36,543 bases of DNA from an uncultured Bacteroidales bacterium (GCA_900547755.1 URIC01000017.1:1-36543); one strand, 5' to 3'. Shown: positions 9,011-17,874, counted from the first letter of the stretch. Numbers and translations are program-made. Notes: a model not told the origin generated them from the sequence alone.

Positions 9011-9045
9011 AAGTAAGAATTTTTAACGCGGGATTTACTTCCGCA
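9011..9045 (-). promoter_or_regulatory. Candidate preQ1-I-like pseudoknot directly before queF
   Basis: On the minus strand the leader reads TGCGG (9045-9041), AAGTAA (9040-9035), ATC (9034-9032), CCGCG (9031-9027), an A-rich linker UUAAAAAUUC (9026-9017), then TTACTT (9016-9011) and the queF ATG. TGCGG pairs with CCGCG (one U-G), and the loop AAGTAA is the exact complement of TTACTT, giving an H-type pseudoknot. PreQ1-I aptamers have the same order: short stem, small loop with a C just before the 3' stem strand (here C9032), A-rich tail folding back. Phylum-typical translation does not rely on Shine-Dalgarno, so occluding the bases next to ATG would make sense. The base pairing is seen; ligand binding is inference. 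Confidence 0.45.
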
Positions 9046-9049
9046 AATT

Positions 9050-9898
9050 TCATTGTTTTTTGGAGGAGGAAGCGAGTTCTTCGGCGAATTTGCCGGGGAA
9101 AGTCCATTTCTGTCTGGGGCGTATGAGCGCGTAGACTATCATGCCCGCCCCTACGATGATAAAGGGGATGGAGAGCCATTGACCCATGTTCAGGGTCATG
9201 TAGCGTTCCCATTCCTCCTGGGGGTTCTTTATGAACTCTATAAGGAAGCGGGCGGCAAAAGTCCAAAGGAAGAATACACCTGTCAGCAGCCAGGGGCGTT
9301 CCTCGGCGTCGCGCTTCCAATACATATACATCAGCAGTCCGAAGAGAGCGAAATATGCGAGAGCCTCATATAGCTGGGTGGGATGAGCCGGCAGCGTTTC
9401 TCCATTGCGGACAAAGACGAAGCCCCAGGGCATATCGGTGGCGGAACCGTAAATCTCTGAGTTGAAGAGATTGCCGAGTCGTATCAGACCTCCCACAAGG
9501 GCTATGGGCACCACAATCTTGTCAATGGTCCAGGAGGGGTTTTTCTTGGCCACAATCCAGGAGAAGAGGCATAGACCGATGAAGTTGGCTATGGCGCCGC
9601 CGTGGCTGGCGAGGCCTCCTTCCCAGATTTTAAGTATTTCGTCAGTGTGCCGGCTGTAATAGTCCCATTCGTAGAAGAAGACGTGGCCGAGACGCGCGCC
9701 TACTACAGTGCAGACCACGAGAATGATGAGCAGGGTGCCGAGCCATTTCTCGGGCGCTCCCTCGTGTCTGAACATCTTGGAGACAATCCAGTAGCCTAAA
9801 AGGAATCCTATGGCGAACATCAGTCCGTACCAACGGATTTCTATAGACCCTAAGGCTATGAGAACGGGATTTACATCCCAGTTAATGTAGGTGAGCAT
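9050..9898 (-). CDS. lgt: Prolipoprotein diacylglyceryl transferase Lgt
   Basis: A 282-residue inner-membrane enzyme that transfers diacylglycerol from phosphatidylglycerol to the lipobox Cys of prolipoproteins. About seven membrane segments are visible. Family motifs include GARLGHVFFYEWDYY, GGLASHGGAIA (catalytic His region), and the Lgt signature around GGLIRLGNLFNSEIYG, followed by HPTQLYEA. It lies 49 bases downstream of an FKBP-type lipoprotein gene and upstream of queF. The lipoproteins in this window (imelysin, di-heme protein, FKBP) would be its substrates. Confidence 0.97.
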   Translation of the reverse strand: MLTYINWDVNPVLIALGSIEIRWYGLMFAIGFLLGYWIVSKMFRHEGAPEKWLGTLLIILVVCTVVGARLGHVFFYEWDYYSRHTDEILKIWEGGLASHGGAIANFIGLCLFSWIVAKKNPSWTIDKIVVPIALVGGLIRLGNLFNSEIYGSATDMPWGFVFVRNGETLPAHPTQLYEALAYFALFGLLMYMYWKRDAEERPWLLTGVFFLWTFAARFLIEFIKNPQEEWERYMTLNMGQWLSIPFIIVGAGMIVYALIRPRQKWTFPGKFAEELASSSKKQ

Positions 9899-9947
9899 AT
9901 CGCAGAAGTATGTAGGCCGCCTCCGTTATAGGGGAAACGGCGGTCGG

Positions 9948-10499
9948 TTAAATTGGTTTCTCAAATCCTGGAATATCCACAAGGCGGACGTTGAAGATGA
10001 GAGACGAGTAGGCTTTCAGGCCGTTGTAAGGAATGGAGCCGTAGGCCTGGCTATAGGGAATAAGGATAGTGCATGTATCGCCGACGTGCATATTGCCTAT
10101 GCCCATCACCCAACCGGTTATGTTGGAGTTTAGCTTGGAACGGTATACGCCGGGGGCCGGAGTGGTGCGGTTTTTGGAATTGTCCACCTCTTTGCCGTCG
10201 ATGGTCCGGACTTCGTAGCGCACGTCTACGGTGCTGGTGCTTATGGGTTTGAGCTTCGAAGCTGTCAGCGAGCGGTCGTTATGCCACTGCATCAGTACGT
10301 AGGCGTTAGGGTCCCAGGCGCAGTTCACTTTCTCGTAGACCGGATTGCCATCGGCGTCTTTTTCCATTTGTTTGGCCAGCATCCAGTCGTCATTCTCCTC
10401 GCGCCAGGGAGTCTGTGTGTCATTAGGCTCGTCCATGCCGCAGGAGGCGAGGGGAAGCAGTGCGGCGGCGAGCAGGCCGTATATCAGTAGCTTTTTCAT
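9948..10499 (-). CDS. FKBP-type peptidyl-prolyl isomerase lipoprotein
   Basis: A 183-residue lipoprotein with lipobox LASC (Cys20) and an acidic region behind it. The C-terminal half carries an FKBP fold: GWVMGIGNMHVGDTCTILIP, the Tyr-containing QAYG segment and the last strand LIFNVRLVDI. The N-terminal half (about residues 25-95) is not a standard FKBP domain and includes YVLMQWHNDRS; similar two-part FKBP lipoproteins are common in Bacteroidales. It would assist folding of envelope proteins at prolyl bonds. Its ATG overlaps the lemA stop by four bases, so the two are translationally coupled. Whether it is catalytically active is not shown; several active-site aromatic residues look changed. 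Confidence 0.82.
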   Translation of the reverse strand: MKKLLIYGLLAAALLPLASCGMDEPNDTQTPWREENDDWMLAKQMEKDADGNPVYEKVNCAWDPNAYVLMQWHNDRSLTASKLKPISTSTVDVRYEVRTIDGKEVDNSKNRTTPAPGVYRSKLNSNITGWVMGIGNMHVGDTCTILIPYSQAYGSIPYNGLKAYSSLIFNVRLVDIPGFEKPI

Positions 10500-11107
10500 T
10501 CGTCAAATACTTTGGGTGCGGTGGCGGCATCGGCGTCGGCCTGGAAGCTGCTGTGCTTCTGGAAACCGAACATGCCGGAAATCAGCACATTGGGGAAGGA
10601 TGTGACCTTCTTGTTGTATTTCTTCACCGTCTCGTTGTAGTTGGCACGTGCCACCTGGATGCGGTTCTCGGTGCCCTCCAGCTGAGTCTGGAGGTCGCGG
10701 AAGTTCTCGTTGGCCTTGAGGTCGGGATAGGCCTCGGCTACCGCGTTGATATAGAGGTCAAGGGCTTTCTTGGCTTCGGCCTGTGTCTGAAGGTAGCGGG
10801 CCATCTGCTGTTCGTCGGAGGGTATTTCCTTAGGGAGCGAGTTTACGGCTTGCTGGGACTTGTCCACACCGGCACGGGCTTCGGTAACGGCCGTGAAAGT
10901 CTTGCTCTCGTGTTCCGCATATTTCTTTACAGTGGCCTCAAGGTTGGGAATGAGGTCTTTGCGTCGCTGGTATTGACTCTGGACATTGGCCCAGGACTCA
11001 TCTACCTCAAGGCTTGCGGAGTTCATTCCGTTATATCCTGCGGCGAGCCAGATTATCAGAATCAGGACTATGCCTCCTATTATCGCTATCGGGAGGTACT
11101 TTTTCAT
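10496..11107 (-). CDS. lemA: LemA family membrane protein
   Basis: A 203-residue protein with one N-terminal membrane segment (residues about 5-24) followed by a helical domain typical of LemA: NGMNSASLEVDESWANVQSQ and the conserved RRKDLIPNL. The function of LemA proteins is not settled; in some bacteria they are linked to stress-related membrane proteases. No such partner is encoded here. It lies between glyQS (30-base gap) and the FKBP lipoprotein gene (4-base overlap), so it is part of the same operon. Confidence 0.93.
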   Translation of the reverse strand: MKKYLPIAIIGGIVLILIIWLAAGYNGMNSASLEVDESWANVQSQYQRRKDLIPNLEATVKKYAEHESKTFTAVTEARAGVDKSQQAVNSLPKEIPSDEQQMARYLQTQAEAKKALDLYINAVAEAYPDLKANENFRDLQTQLEGTENRIQVARANYNETVKKYNKKVTSFPNVLISGMFGFQKHSSFQADADAATAPKVFDE

Positions 11108-11137
11108 TTGCTTGTCTGTTATGGGTTGACTTTGTGA

Positions 11138-12682
11138 TTACATCAGTTTCTTCAGGAGTGAGTTCAAGCTCACTTCTTCTTTAAGGATGCGTTCTACGTC
11201 GTCCACGCTTACACGCTGCTGCTCCATCGAGTCGCGGTTGCGGAGCGTTACGGTGTTGTCTTCCAGTGTCTGGTGGTCTACGGTTATACAGTAGGGAGTG
11301 CCAATGGCGTCCTGACGGCGGTAGCGCTTGCCTATGGAGTCTTTCTCGTCGTATGCGCAAGTGAAGTCAAAACGCAGACGATGCTGTATCTCACGGGCCT
11401 TGTCAGGCAGCCCGTCTTTCTTGACCAGTGGCAGTACGGCGCATTTCACCGGGGCAAGAGGTGCGGGGAAGTGCATTACCACACGGGAGTCGCCCCCTTC
11501 CAGCTTCTGCTCCTCGTAGGCGCTGCAGAATACGGAAAGGAACATACGGTCCACGCCTATGGATGTCTCTATGACGTAGGGAGTGTAGCTCTCGTTCAAC
11601 TCCGGGTCGAAGTACTTGATGTTTTTGCCGGAGTATTTCTCGTGCTGGGTGAGGTCGAAGTCGGTACGGGAATGGATACCCTCCACTTCCTTGAAGCCGA
11701 AGGGCATACGGAACTCGATGTCGGTGGCGGCGTTGGCGTAATGGGCCAGTTTCTCGTGGTCGTGGAAGCGGTATTTGTCATCGCCCAGGCCGAGGGCCTT
11801 GTGCCAGGCCAGGCGTGTGTTTTTCCAGTAGTCGAACCATTTCAGCTCCTCGCCCGGACGCACGAAGAACTGCATCTCCATCTGTTCGAACTCCCTCATG
11901 CGGAAAATGAACTGACGGGCCACAATCTCGTTGCGGAAAGCCTTGCCTATCTGCGCTATGCCGAAGGGTATGCGCATACGTCCTGTTTTCTGTACGTTGA
12001 GGTAGTTCACGAATATGCCCTGGGCGGTCTCGGGGCGCAGGTAGACATCCATGGCTCCATCTGCGGTAGAGCCCATTTCGGTCTTGAACATGAGGTTGAA
12101 CTGGCGCACATCGGTCCAGTTGCGAGTGCCGCTTATGGGGTCGACTATTTCGTAGTCGAGAATTATCTGCTTGAGTTCGGCCAGGTCGTTGTCGTTCATA
12201 GCCTTCTCATAGCGGGCGTGCAGTTCGTCGCGCTTGGCCGCATTGGCAAGCACACGGGGATTGGTCTGGCGGAACATGGCTTCATCGAAGTCGTCGCCGA
12301 AGCGTTTTGCCGCTTTGGCTACCTCTTTGTCCATTTTCTCCTCGAACTTGGCTATGCAGTCCTCTATGAGCACATCGGCGCGGTAACGCTTCTTTGAGTC
12401 GCGGTTGTCGATGAGGGGGTCGTTGAAGGCATCTACGTGTCCGGAGGCTTTCCAGACTGTGGGGTGCATGAAAATGGCGGAATCAATGCCGACGATGTTG
12501 TCGTGGAGCATGGTCATGGCCTCCCACCAGTAGCGTTTTATGTTGTTCTTGAGTTCCACACCGTTCTGGGCGTAGTCATACACGGCGCTCAGGCCGTCAT
12601 AAATCTCGCTGCTCGGGAATACGAAGCCGTATTCCTTGGCATGGGCTATAACCGTCTTGAAGACATCTTCTTGCTTTGCCAT
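11138..12682 (-). CDS. glyQS: Glycyl-tRNA synthetase, single-chain dimeric type
   Basis: A 514-residue class II synthetase that charges tRNA-Gly. It is the alpha2 type (archaeal/eukaryotic-like), not the alpha2beta2 enzyme of Proteobacteria. Visible are the N-terminal catalytic start EIYDGLSAVYDYAQNG, motif 2 FRNEI in IGKAFRNEIVARQF, motif 3 GVDRMF, and the C-terminal anticodon-binding domain. The ATG at 12682 gives the usual N-terminus MAKQEDVFKTVIAHAKEYGF; the frame is open for another 358 codons upstream, but that part is an antisense-type artefact overlapping the OPT transporter gene and a clear promoter lies in it. It is the first gene of the eight-gene minus-strand run ending at queE. 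Confidence 0.97.
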   Translation of the reverse strand: MAKQEDVFKTVIAHAKEYGFVFPSSEIYDGLSAVYDYAQNGVELKNNIKRYWWEAMTMLHDNIVGIDSAIFMHPTVWKASGHVDAFNDPLIDNRDSKKRYRADVLIEDCIAKFEEKMDKEVAKAAKRFGDDFDEAMFRQTNPRVLANAAKRDELHARYEKAMNDNDLAELKQIILDYEIVDPISGTRNWTDVRQFNLMFKTEMGSTADGAMDVYLRPETAQGIFVNYLNVQKTGRMRIPFGIAQIGKAFRNEIVARQFIFRMREFEQMEMQFFVRPGEELKWFDYWKNTRLAWHKALGLGDDKYRFHDHEKLAHYANAATDIEFRMPFGFKEVEGIHSRTDFDLTQHEKYSGKNIKYFDPELNESYTPYVIETSIGVDRMFLSVFCSAYEEQKLEGGDSRVVMHFPAPLAPVKCAVLPLVKKDGLPDKAREIQHRLRFDFTCAYDEKDSIGKRYRRQDAIGTPYCITVDHQTLEDNTVTLRNRDSMEQQRVSVDDVERILKEEVSLNSLLKKLM

Positions 12683-12744
12683 ATTTATATTTATGTATAT
12701 TTTCAGTATTAAGCAGTACGCGCATGGCGCGCGGCCACAGTGTG

Positions 12745-12776
12745 CAAAGATACAGAAAAATTCCCGAATGTGCAAA
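12745..12776 (-). promoter_or_regulatory. Bacteroidetes -33/-7 promoter of glyQS and following genes
   Basis: On the minus strand TTTG (12776-12773) and TATCTTTG (12752-12745) are 20 bases apart, a near-perfect match to the Bacteroidetes consensus. Transcription would start about 55 bases before the glyQS ATG. No other strong promoter was seen down to queE, which supports one long transcript. Confidence 0.85.
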
Positions 12777-12794
12777 TACACATGTGCGGGGTAC

Positions 12795-12830
12795 AAAAAC
12801 ACAGCTCTCGGCGCGGTGGCCGGGAGCTGT
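12795..12830 (-). terminator. Intrinsic terminator of the OPT transporter gene
   Basis: On the minus strand ACAGCTC (12830-12824) pairs with GAGCTGT (12807-12801), with an additional inner C/G-rich pairing, and is followed by a T-rich GTTTTTG (12800-12794). It lies 22 bases after the OPT stop and just before the glyQS promoter, separating the two transcripts. Confidence 0.88.
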
Positions 12831-12852
12831 GAGTATGTGTGAAGCGGACGCT

Positions 12853-14934
12853 TTACTTGGCGAGAGGTCTGGCCTTCTTGGAATCCCAGATTACATACAG
12901 GATTATGAGCGCGTACATGATGAGGCCGCCGACCTGCGTGAAGGTCTGTGCCGCATCGGCGCTGCCCATGAAGTTCTGAGGCATGCAGGAGTTGATGAAA
13001 CCTGCGAATCCGGTAGTGGCTTCGGGGTCCTTGAAGAACTCCGTGATAGCTGCGAATACTCCGAAGAGGGCACCGCCGGCAATGAGTCCGGAGGCGATGA
13101 GGGTACCGCGGTCCTGACGGGCCTCGTTGACCTCTTTCTGCTTGGAGCTGTGTGAAACGAACCAGGCCACCGCGCCGCCTACGAGCATCGGAGTGTTGAG
13201 CTGCAGGGGAATGAACATACCGAGGCAGAAAGCGAGGGTGGGGACACCGAGCCAGTTGAGTATAAGAGCCAGTATGGCACCGGTCATGTAGAGAATCCAA
13301 GGTGTGTTGCCGCCCATCATAAGCGGGTCTATGACTGCGGCCATCGCGTTGGCCTGGGGCGCTACAAGAGCGTCGTCGCCCTCGAAACCGTAAACCTGGT
13401 TGAGTACCATTATCACGCCGCCCACTGTGGCTGCGGATACCAGTGTGCCCAGGAATTTCCATGTCTCTTGCTTGCGGGGCGTGGAACCGAGCCAGTAGCC
13501 TACCTTGAGGTCTGTCACAAAGCCTCCGGCCATCGAAAGGGCGGTACATACCACGCCGCCTATGACCATAGAGGCCACTATGCCGGACTGGCCGCTGAGA
13601 CCTATGCCCACAAATATCGCGGAGGCGATGATAAGGGTCATAAGTGTCATGCCGCTCACAGGGTTGGAACCCACGATAGCGATGGCGTTTGCGGCGACAG
13701 TGGTGAACAGAAAGGCGATGACGAGTACTACGACCCATGCTATGACGGCCTGCCACCAGCAGGAGATGACACCGAACATGAAGAAGATGAGTACGGAGAC
13801 GCAGGCCAGCAGGATGAAGACCACGATATGCTTCATGGAGATGTCTTCTTGCCAGCGTATGGGCTTGGCGGTGGAGACGTTGCCCTTGAGTTCGCGGCCT
13901 GCCAGACCTACGGCCTGGCGTATGATGCCCCAGCTCTTGATGATGCCTATGAGGCCGGCCATGGCGATACCGCCGATACCTATGTTACGCACGCCGAAGT
14001 CCGCGTTGGAGAACAATTCGGCCGGAGCCATGGCCGTCATGGCTTCTGAACCGTAGGTGCCCAACAGGGGAATTACAATCCACCAGACGAATATAGAGCC
14101 GGCGAAAATGACGAAGGCGTATTTCAGACCTACTATATAGCCGAGACCCAGCAGGGCGGCGCCGGTGTTGCAGGAGAGGACTACTTTGGTCTTCTCCACC
14201 ATTGTTTGTCCCCACGTGTATGCGGTGCTGGTGACGGTGTTGGCCCATAGTCCCACGGTGGCTACTATATAGTCGTACAGACCGCCTATTAGAGAGGCTA
14301 TTATGAGTACCTTGGCCTGTCCGGATGAACTCTTGGGCGCGGCGCTGGATGCTATCACCTGTGTTGTGGCGGTGGCTTCGGGGAAGGGGTACTTGCCGTG
14401 CATGTCCTTTACGAAGTAGCGGCGGAAGGGAATGAAGAACAGAATACCGAGTACACCGCCCAACAGGGAGCTGAGGAATATCTGCATGAAGTTGACGGTG
14501 ATTTCGGGATACTTGGCCTTGAGGATGTAGAGGGCCGGGAGTGTGAATATCGCGCCGGCCACTATTACGCCGGAGCAGGCGCCTATACTCTGAATGATAA
14601 TGTTCTGGCCAAGAGGATTCTTTTTCTTGAGAGCGCCGCTGAGGCCTACGGCGATAATCGAGATGGGGATTGCGGCTTCGAATACCTGGCCTACTTTCAG
14701 GCCCAGGTAAGCGGCGGCGGCACTGAAGATAATGGCCATCAGAAGGCCTACTCCCACAGAGTAGACGGTGACCTCTTGCTGAGGCTTCACAGGGTGCATT
14801 ACGGGGACATATTCCTCGTTTTCCGAGAGTTCGCGGAATGCGTTCTCGGGCACACCGGTAGCGGTCATCAGCTCATCCACGGGAATATTCTGTGGGTTCT
14901 CCTTCGGAGGAGCCGGTTGCTTGTTCTTGCTCAT
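12853..14934 (-). CDS. OPT-family oligopeptide transporter
   Basis: A 693-residue polytopic inner-membrane protein with about 15 hydrophobic segments. It belongs to the OPT superfamily of peptide or metal-chelate transporters: SVGVGLLMAIIFSAAAAYLG at the first helix, the conserved LKVGQVFEAAIPISI region, NIIIQSIG, and IPFRRYFVKDMHGKYPFPEA, which is typical of the bacterial OPT branch. Energy coupling is probably by proton symport. The start at 14934 (MSKNKQPAPPKENPQ) is preferred because the hydrophobic core then begins at the usual distance; an in-frame ATG at 14970 is possible and would fit a candidate promoter at 15036-15003. The gene is monocistronic, closed by a terminator. The substrate cannot be deduced. 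Confidence 0.9.
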   Translation of the reverse strand: MSKNKQPAPPKENPQNIPVDELMTATGVPENAFRELSENEEYVPVMHPVKPQQEVTVYSVGVGLLMAIIFSAAAAYLGLKVGQVFEAAIPISIIAVGLSGALKKKNPLGQNIIIQSIGACSGVIVAGAIFTLPALYILKAKYPEITVNFMQIFLSSLLGGVLGILFFIPFRRYFVKDMHGKYPFPEATATTQVIASSAAPKSSSGQAKVLIIASLIGGLYDYIVATVGLWANTVTSTAYTWGQTMVEKTKVVLSCNTGAALLGLGYIVGLKYAFVIFAGSIFVWWIVIPLLGTYGSEAMTAMAPAELFSNADFGVRNIGIGGIAMAGLIGIIKSWGIIRQAVGLAGRELKGNVSTAKPIRWQEDISMKHIVVFILLACVSVLIFFMFGVISCWWQAVIAWVVVLVIAFLFTTVAANAIAIVGSNPVSGMTLMTLIIASAIFVGIGLSGQSGIVASMVIGGVVCTALSMAGGFVTDLKVGYWLGSTPRKQETWKFLGTLVSAATVGGVIMVLNQVYGFEGDDALVAPQANAMAAVIDPLMMGGNTPWILYMTGAILALILNWLGVPTLAFCLGMFIPLQLNTPMLVGGAVAWFVSHSSKQKEVNEARQDRGTLIASGLIAGGALFGVFAAITEFFKDPEATTGFAGFINSCMPQNFMGSADAAQTFTQVGGLIMYALIILYVIWDSKKARPLAK

Positions 14935-15292
14935 ATAATTTAAGGTATTGATTTGTTTCTTGTCAGGCATGTTACAATGTCGCGAAATTAACAAAATTTT
15001 ATCAAACGATAAAATAAAGCTGAAAAAATGTGCAAATAAAAATGATGTGGCATCCATGAAAGCGCATTATTGGCTGTTCCCGAGGTGCCGTAGCATGGCC
15101 TTCCGGGATATCGATTCAACCTTGATTTGTCATAAATAACTGAAAATTAGCGTCTTATAAGGTTATAAAAGGTAAATGTGTCCGGGAGGGTTGATGTTTT
15201 CAAAAAAAAATAGTAACTTTGCGTGTTTAAAAGTCTGCACTCCCCGGGTGGAATGCGGGCGGAATTAAAGTGTAAAAACATCGACTACGAGT
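14935..15292. other. Divergent intergenic region between OPT transporter and aspS
   Basis: This 358-base gap holds no gene I can support. It contains the aspS promoter (15191-15221). On the minus strand there is a weaker promoter candidate for the OPT gene: TTTG at 15036-15033 and TATCGTTTG at 15011-15003, with one extra base inside the -7 motif. No tRNA, riboswitch or stable long hairpin was recognised. Confidence 0.6.
15191..15221 (+). promoter_or_regulatory. Bacteroidetes -33/-7 promoter of aspS
   Basis: TTG at 15191-15193 and TAACTTTG at 15214-15221 are separated by 20 bases, matching the consensus. Expected transcription start is about 60-65 bases before the aspS ATG. Confidence 0.82.
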
Positions 15293-17056
15293 ATGTACAG
15301 GAATACGACATGCGGAGAGCTGCGCCTCTCCGACGTTGGCAGAGAGGTGGTGATAGCCGGCTGGGTGCAGCGTGTGCGCAAGATGGGCGGCATGATTTTC
15401 GTGGATGTCCGCGACCGTTATGGAATAACTCAGGTTGTGTTCAACAATGATGTGAACAAGGAGCTGTGTGAGGCTGCCTCCAGATTGGGGCGAGAGTATG
15501 TGGTTCAGGTTACGGGGCGCGTGGACGAGCGTCAGTCTAAGAACCCGAATATGCCCACTGGCGACATCGAGATTATCGCTGCGGCGCTCAATGTGCTGAA
15601 CTCCAGCGATGTGCCCCCGTTCACGATAGAGGATAACACGGATGGCGGCGATGACCTCCGCATGAAATATCGCTACCTGGACCTGCGACGTCCGAATGTG
15701 CGCGCCAATCTGGAGCTGCGCCACCGCATGGCTTTCGAGATACGTCGTTATCTGGATGCCAACGGTTTCCTCGAGATAGAGACTCCTATACTTGTGAAGT
15801 CCACTCCCGAGGGCGCACGCGATTTCGTGGTTCCTTCCCGCATGAACCCGGGTGAGTTCTACGCCCTGCCTCAGAGTCCTCAGCTGTTCAAGCAGTTGCT
15901 TATGGTGAGCGGCTTCGACCGTTACTTCCAGCTTGCCAAGTGCTTCCGCGACGAAGACCTTCGCGCCGACCGCCAGCCGGAGTTCACTCAGGTGGACTGC
16001 GAGATGAGCTTCGTGGAGCAGGAGGACGTGATACAGATGTTCGAGGGCTTGGTCAAGCACATATTCAAGTATGTTAAAAACATAGACTTTACCGGACAGT
16101 TCCCGCGCATTACCTGGGCCGACGCCATGAAGTACTACGGTTCCGACAAGCCGGATATACGCTTCGGCATGAAGTTTGTCGAGCTTAATGACCTGGTCAA
16201 GGGCAAAGGCTTCTCTGTAATGGATGACGCCGAGCTTACGGTAGGTATCTGCGCCCCCGGCTGTGCGGGATATACGCGCAAGCAGACAGATGAACTGGTA
16301 GACTTCGTGAAGCGTCCGCAGATAGGCGCCAAAGGCCTTGTGTGGGTCAAGCTGAACGAGGACGGCTCCATAAAGAGCAGCGTGGGCAAATTCTTCTCGG
16401 ACGACGAGCTCCGCGCCTGGGCGGAACGCATGGACGCCAAGCCCGGCGACCTGATGCTGATAATGAGCGGCCCCGCCATGAAGACCCGTAAGATGTTGTG
16501 CGAGCTGCGCCTGGAGATGGGCCGTCGTCTGGGGCTGCGTCCCAAGAATGTGTTTGCCCCCCTTTGGGTAGTGGACTTCCCGCTCTTTGAGTGGGATGAG
16601 GAGACACAGCGCTATTACGCAATGCACCACCCCTTCACGTCGCCCAATCCCGAGGACATACCTCTGCTGCACAGCGACACCGGAAAAGTGCGTGCCACCG
16701 CATACGATATAGTCGTCAACGGCACCGAGCTTGGCGGCGGTTCCATACGTATTCATGACAGCGAGCTGCAGGATACCATGTTCGAGCTGCTGGGCTTCAC
16801 TCCCGAGAAGGCTCAGGAGCAGTTCGGCTTCCTGATGAATGCCTTCAAGTACGGCGCACCCCCTCACGGCGGTCTGGCGCTCGGCTTCGACCGCTTCGTG
16901 TCCATGCTGGCCGAGCTTGACTCCATCCGCGATACCATCGCCTTCCCGAAGAACAATTCGGGCCGTGACGTGATGAACGAGTCACCCTCTCCGCTTGACC
17001 CTGCCCAGTTGGATGAGTTGAACTTGCGTATAGACCTTAGTGACGATAAGAAGTGA
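15293..17056 (+). CDS. aspS: Aspartyl-tRNA synthetase (bacterial type)
   Basis: A 587-residue class II synthetase. The N-terminal OB-fold anticodon-binding domain covers about residues 1-110 (VVIAGWVQRVRKMGGMIFVD). Motif 2 is FRDEDLRADRQPEFTQVD, the bacterial GAD insertion lies in about residues 290-410, and the C-terminal motif 3 region reads GLALGFDRFVSMLA, followed by IAFPKNNSGRDVM. Length is the bacterial norm. The stop overlaps the GTG start of the following Nif3-like gene, so they are co-transcribed. Whether it also charges tRNA-Asn cannot be decided here. Confidence 0.97.
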   Translation: MYRNTTCGELRLSDVGREVVIAGWVQRVRKMGGMIFVDVRDRYGITQVVFNNDVNKELCEAASRLGREYVVQVTGRVDERQSKNPNMPTGDIEIIAAALNVLNSSDVPPFTIEDNTDGGDDLRMKYRYLDLRRPNVRANLELRHRMAFEIRRYLDANGFLEIETPILVKSTPEGARDFVVPSRMNPGEFYALPQSPQLFKQLLMVSGFDRYFQLAKCFRDEDLRADRQPEFTQVDCEMSFVEQEDVIQMFEGLVKHIFKYVKNIDFTGQFPRITWADAMKYYGSDKPDIRFGMKFVELNDLVKGKGFSVMDDAELTVGICAPGCAGYTRKQTDELVDFVKRPQIGAKGLVWVKLNEDGSIKSSVGKFFSDDELRAWAERMDAKPGDLMLIMSGPAMKTRKMLCELRLEMGRRLGLRPKNVFAPLWVVDFPLFEWDEETQRYYAMHHPFTSPNPEDIPLLHSDTGKVRATAYDIVVNGTELGGGSIRIHDSELQDTMFELLGFTPEKAQEQFGFLMNAFKYGAPPHGGLALGFDRFVSMLAELDSIRDTIAFPKNNSGRDVMNESPSPLDPAQLDELNLRIDLSDDKK

Positions 17057-17856
17057 AAGAGCAGAAGCATACTGTAACGGTTGCGGACGTAGCGCAAGCC
17101 ATCGAGTCCTTCGCCCCCCGTCAGTTGCAGGAGAGCTACGACAATGCCGGACTGCAGGTGGGAGACCCGGCACGTCCTGTCACGGGGGTGCTTTGCTGTC
17201 TGGATGTCACTTCCGACATTATGGAGGAGGCCAAAGAGCGCAGCTGCAACCTGATAGTGAGTCATCACCCGCTGCTTTTCGGCGGACTCAGGCATATAAC
17301 CCCGTCCGACGAGCGTGGACGGATAGTCATGGACGCCGTCCGGGAAGGAATCTGCCTGTATGCGGCCCACACCAATCTTGACCGCACCTGCGAGGGAGTC
17401 AGCTATGAGATAGCACGTGTGCTGGGGGTGTCTGACATGGAAGTGCTTAGTCCTGATTCTCATGACCCGCACAGGGGGCTTGGTATAATAGGCTCCGTAC
17501 AGCCCAAGCCGGCGCTTGCGTTTCTGCGTCAGGTGAAAGAGACCTTCCATGTGCAGTGTATGCGCTATTCGCAATCCATGCCTCGGGTCACTGTTCGCCG
17601 TGTGGCTGTTTGCGGAGGCGCCGGAGCTTCCCTGATACGCGATGCGGTGGAACAGCATGCCGACGTGATTGTCACCGGCGATGTGAAATACCACGACTAC
17701 ACCGCCTTTGCAGGGCAGATACTGATAGCGGACATCGGACACTTCGAGAGCGAAATCTGCACCAAGAAGATTTTCGCACGTATCATCCGCGAGCGATTCC
17801 CGGAGCTGGGCACATACCTTGCCGAGAACGAGACCTCGCCCATCAATTGCATATAA
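17053..17856 (+). CDS. Nif3-like dinuclear metal-centre protein (DUF34)
   Basis: A 267-residue protein of the Nif3/YbgI family, which forms hexameric rings with a two-metal site. The metal ligand motifs IVSHHPLLFGG, AHTNLD and the C-terminal DIGHFESE are present. It is the short form without the PII-like insertion. The start is GTG at 17053, overlapping the aspS stop (GTGA); no ATG lies near. A C4 zinc-ribbon protein gene follows after 18 bases, an arrangement common in Bacteroidetes. The molecular role of the family is still unclear; it has been annotated as GTP cyclohydrolase I type 2 without solid proof. Confidence 0.93.
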   Translation: MKEQKHTVTVADVAQAIESFAPRQLQESYDNAGLQVGDPARPVTGVLCCLDVTSDIMEEAKERSCNLIVSHHPLLFGGLRHITPSDERGRIVMDAVREGICLYAAHTNLDRTCEGVSYEIARVLGVSDMEVLSPDSHDPHRGLGIIGSVQPKPALAFLRQVKETFHVQCMRYSQSMPRVTVRRVAVCGGAGASLIRDAVEQHADVIVTGDVKYHDYTAFAGQILIADIGHFESEICTKKIFARIIRERFPELGTYLAENETSPINCI

Positions 17857-17874
17857 ACAAAGAAACAAAAGTAT

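Noticed and set aside
11273..12397. 374-codon plus-strand open frame opposite glyQS
   Set aside because: Shadow of glyQS; low-complexity Val/Gly/His-rich composition and no promoter.
11138..13756. One 872-codon open frame joining glyQS with about 358 extra codons upstream
   Set aside because: The extra part overlaps the OPT transporter gene in another frame, has an Arg/His/Ser-rich unnatural composition, and contains both the OPT terminator and the glyQS promoter. The real start is the ATG at 12682.
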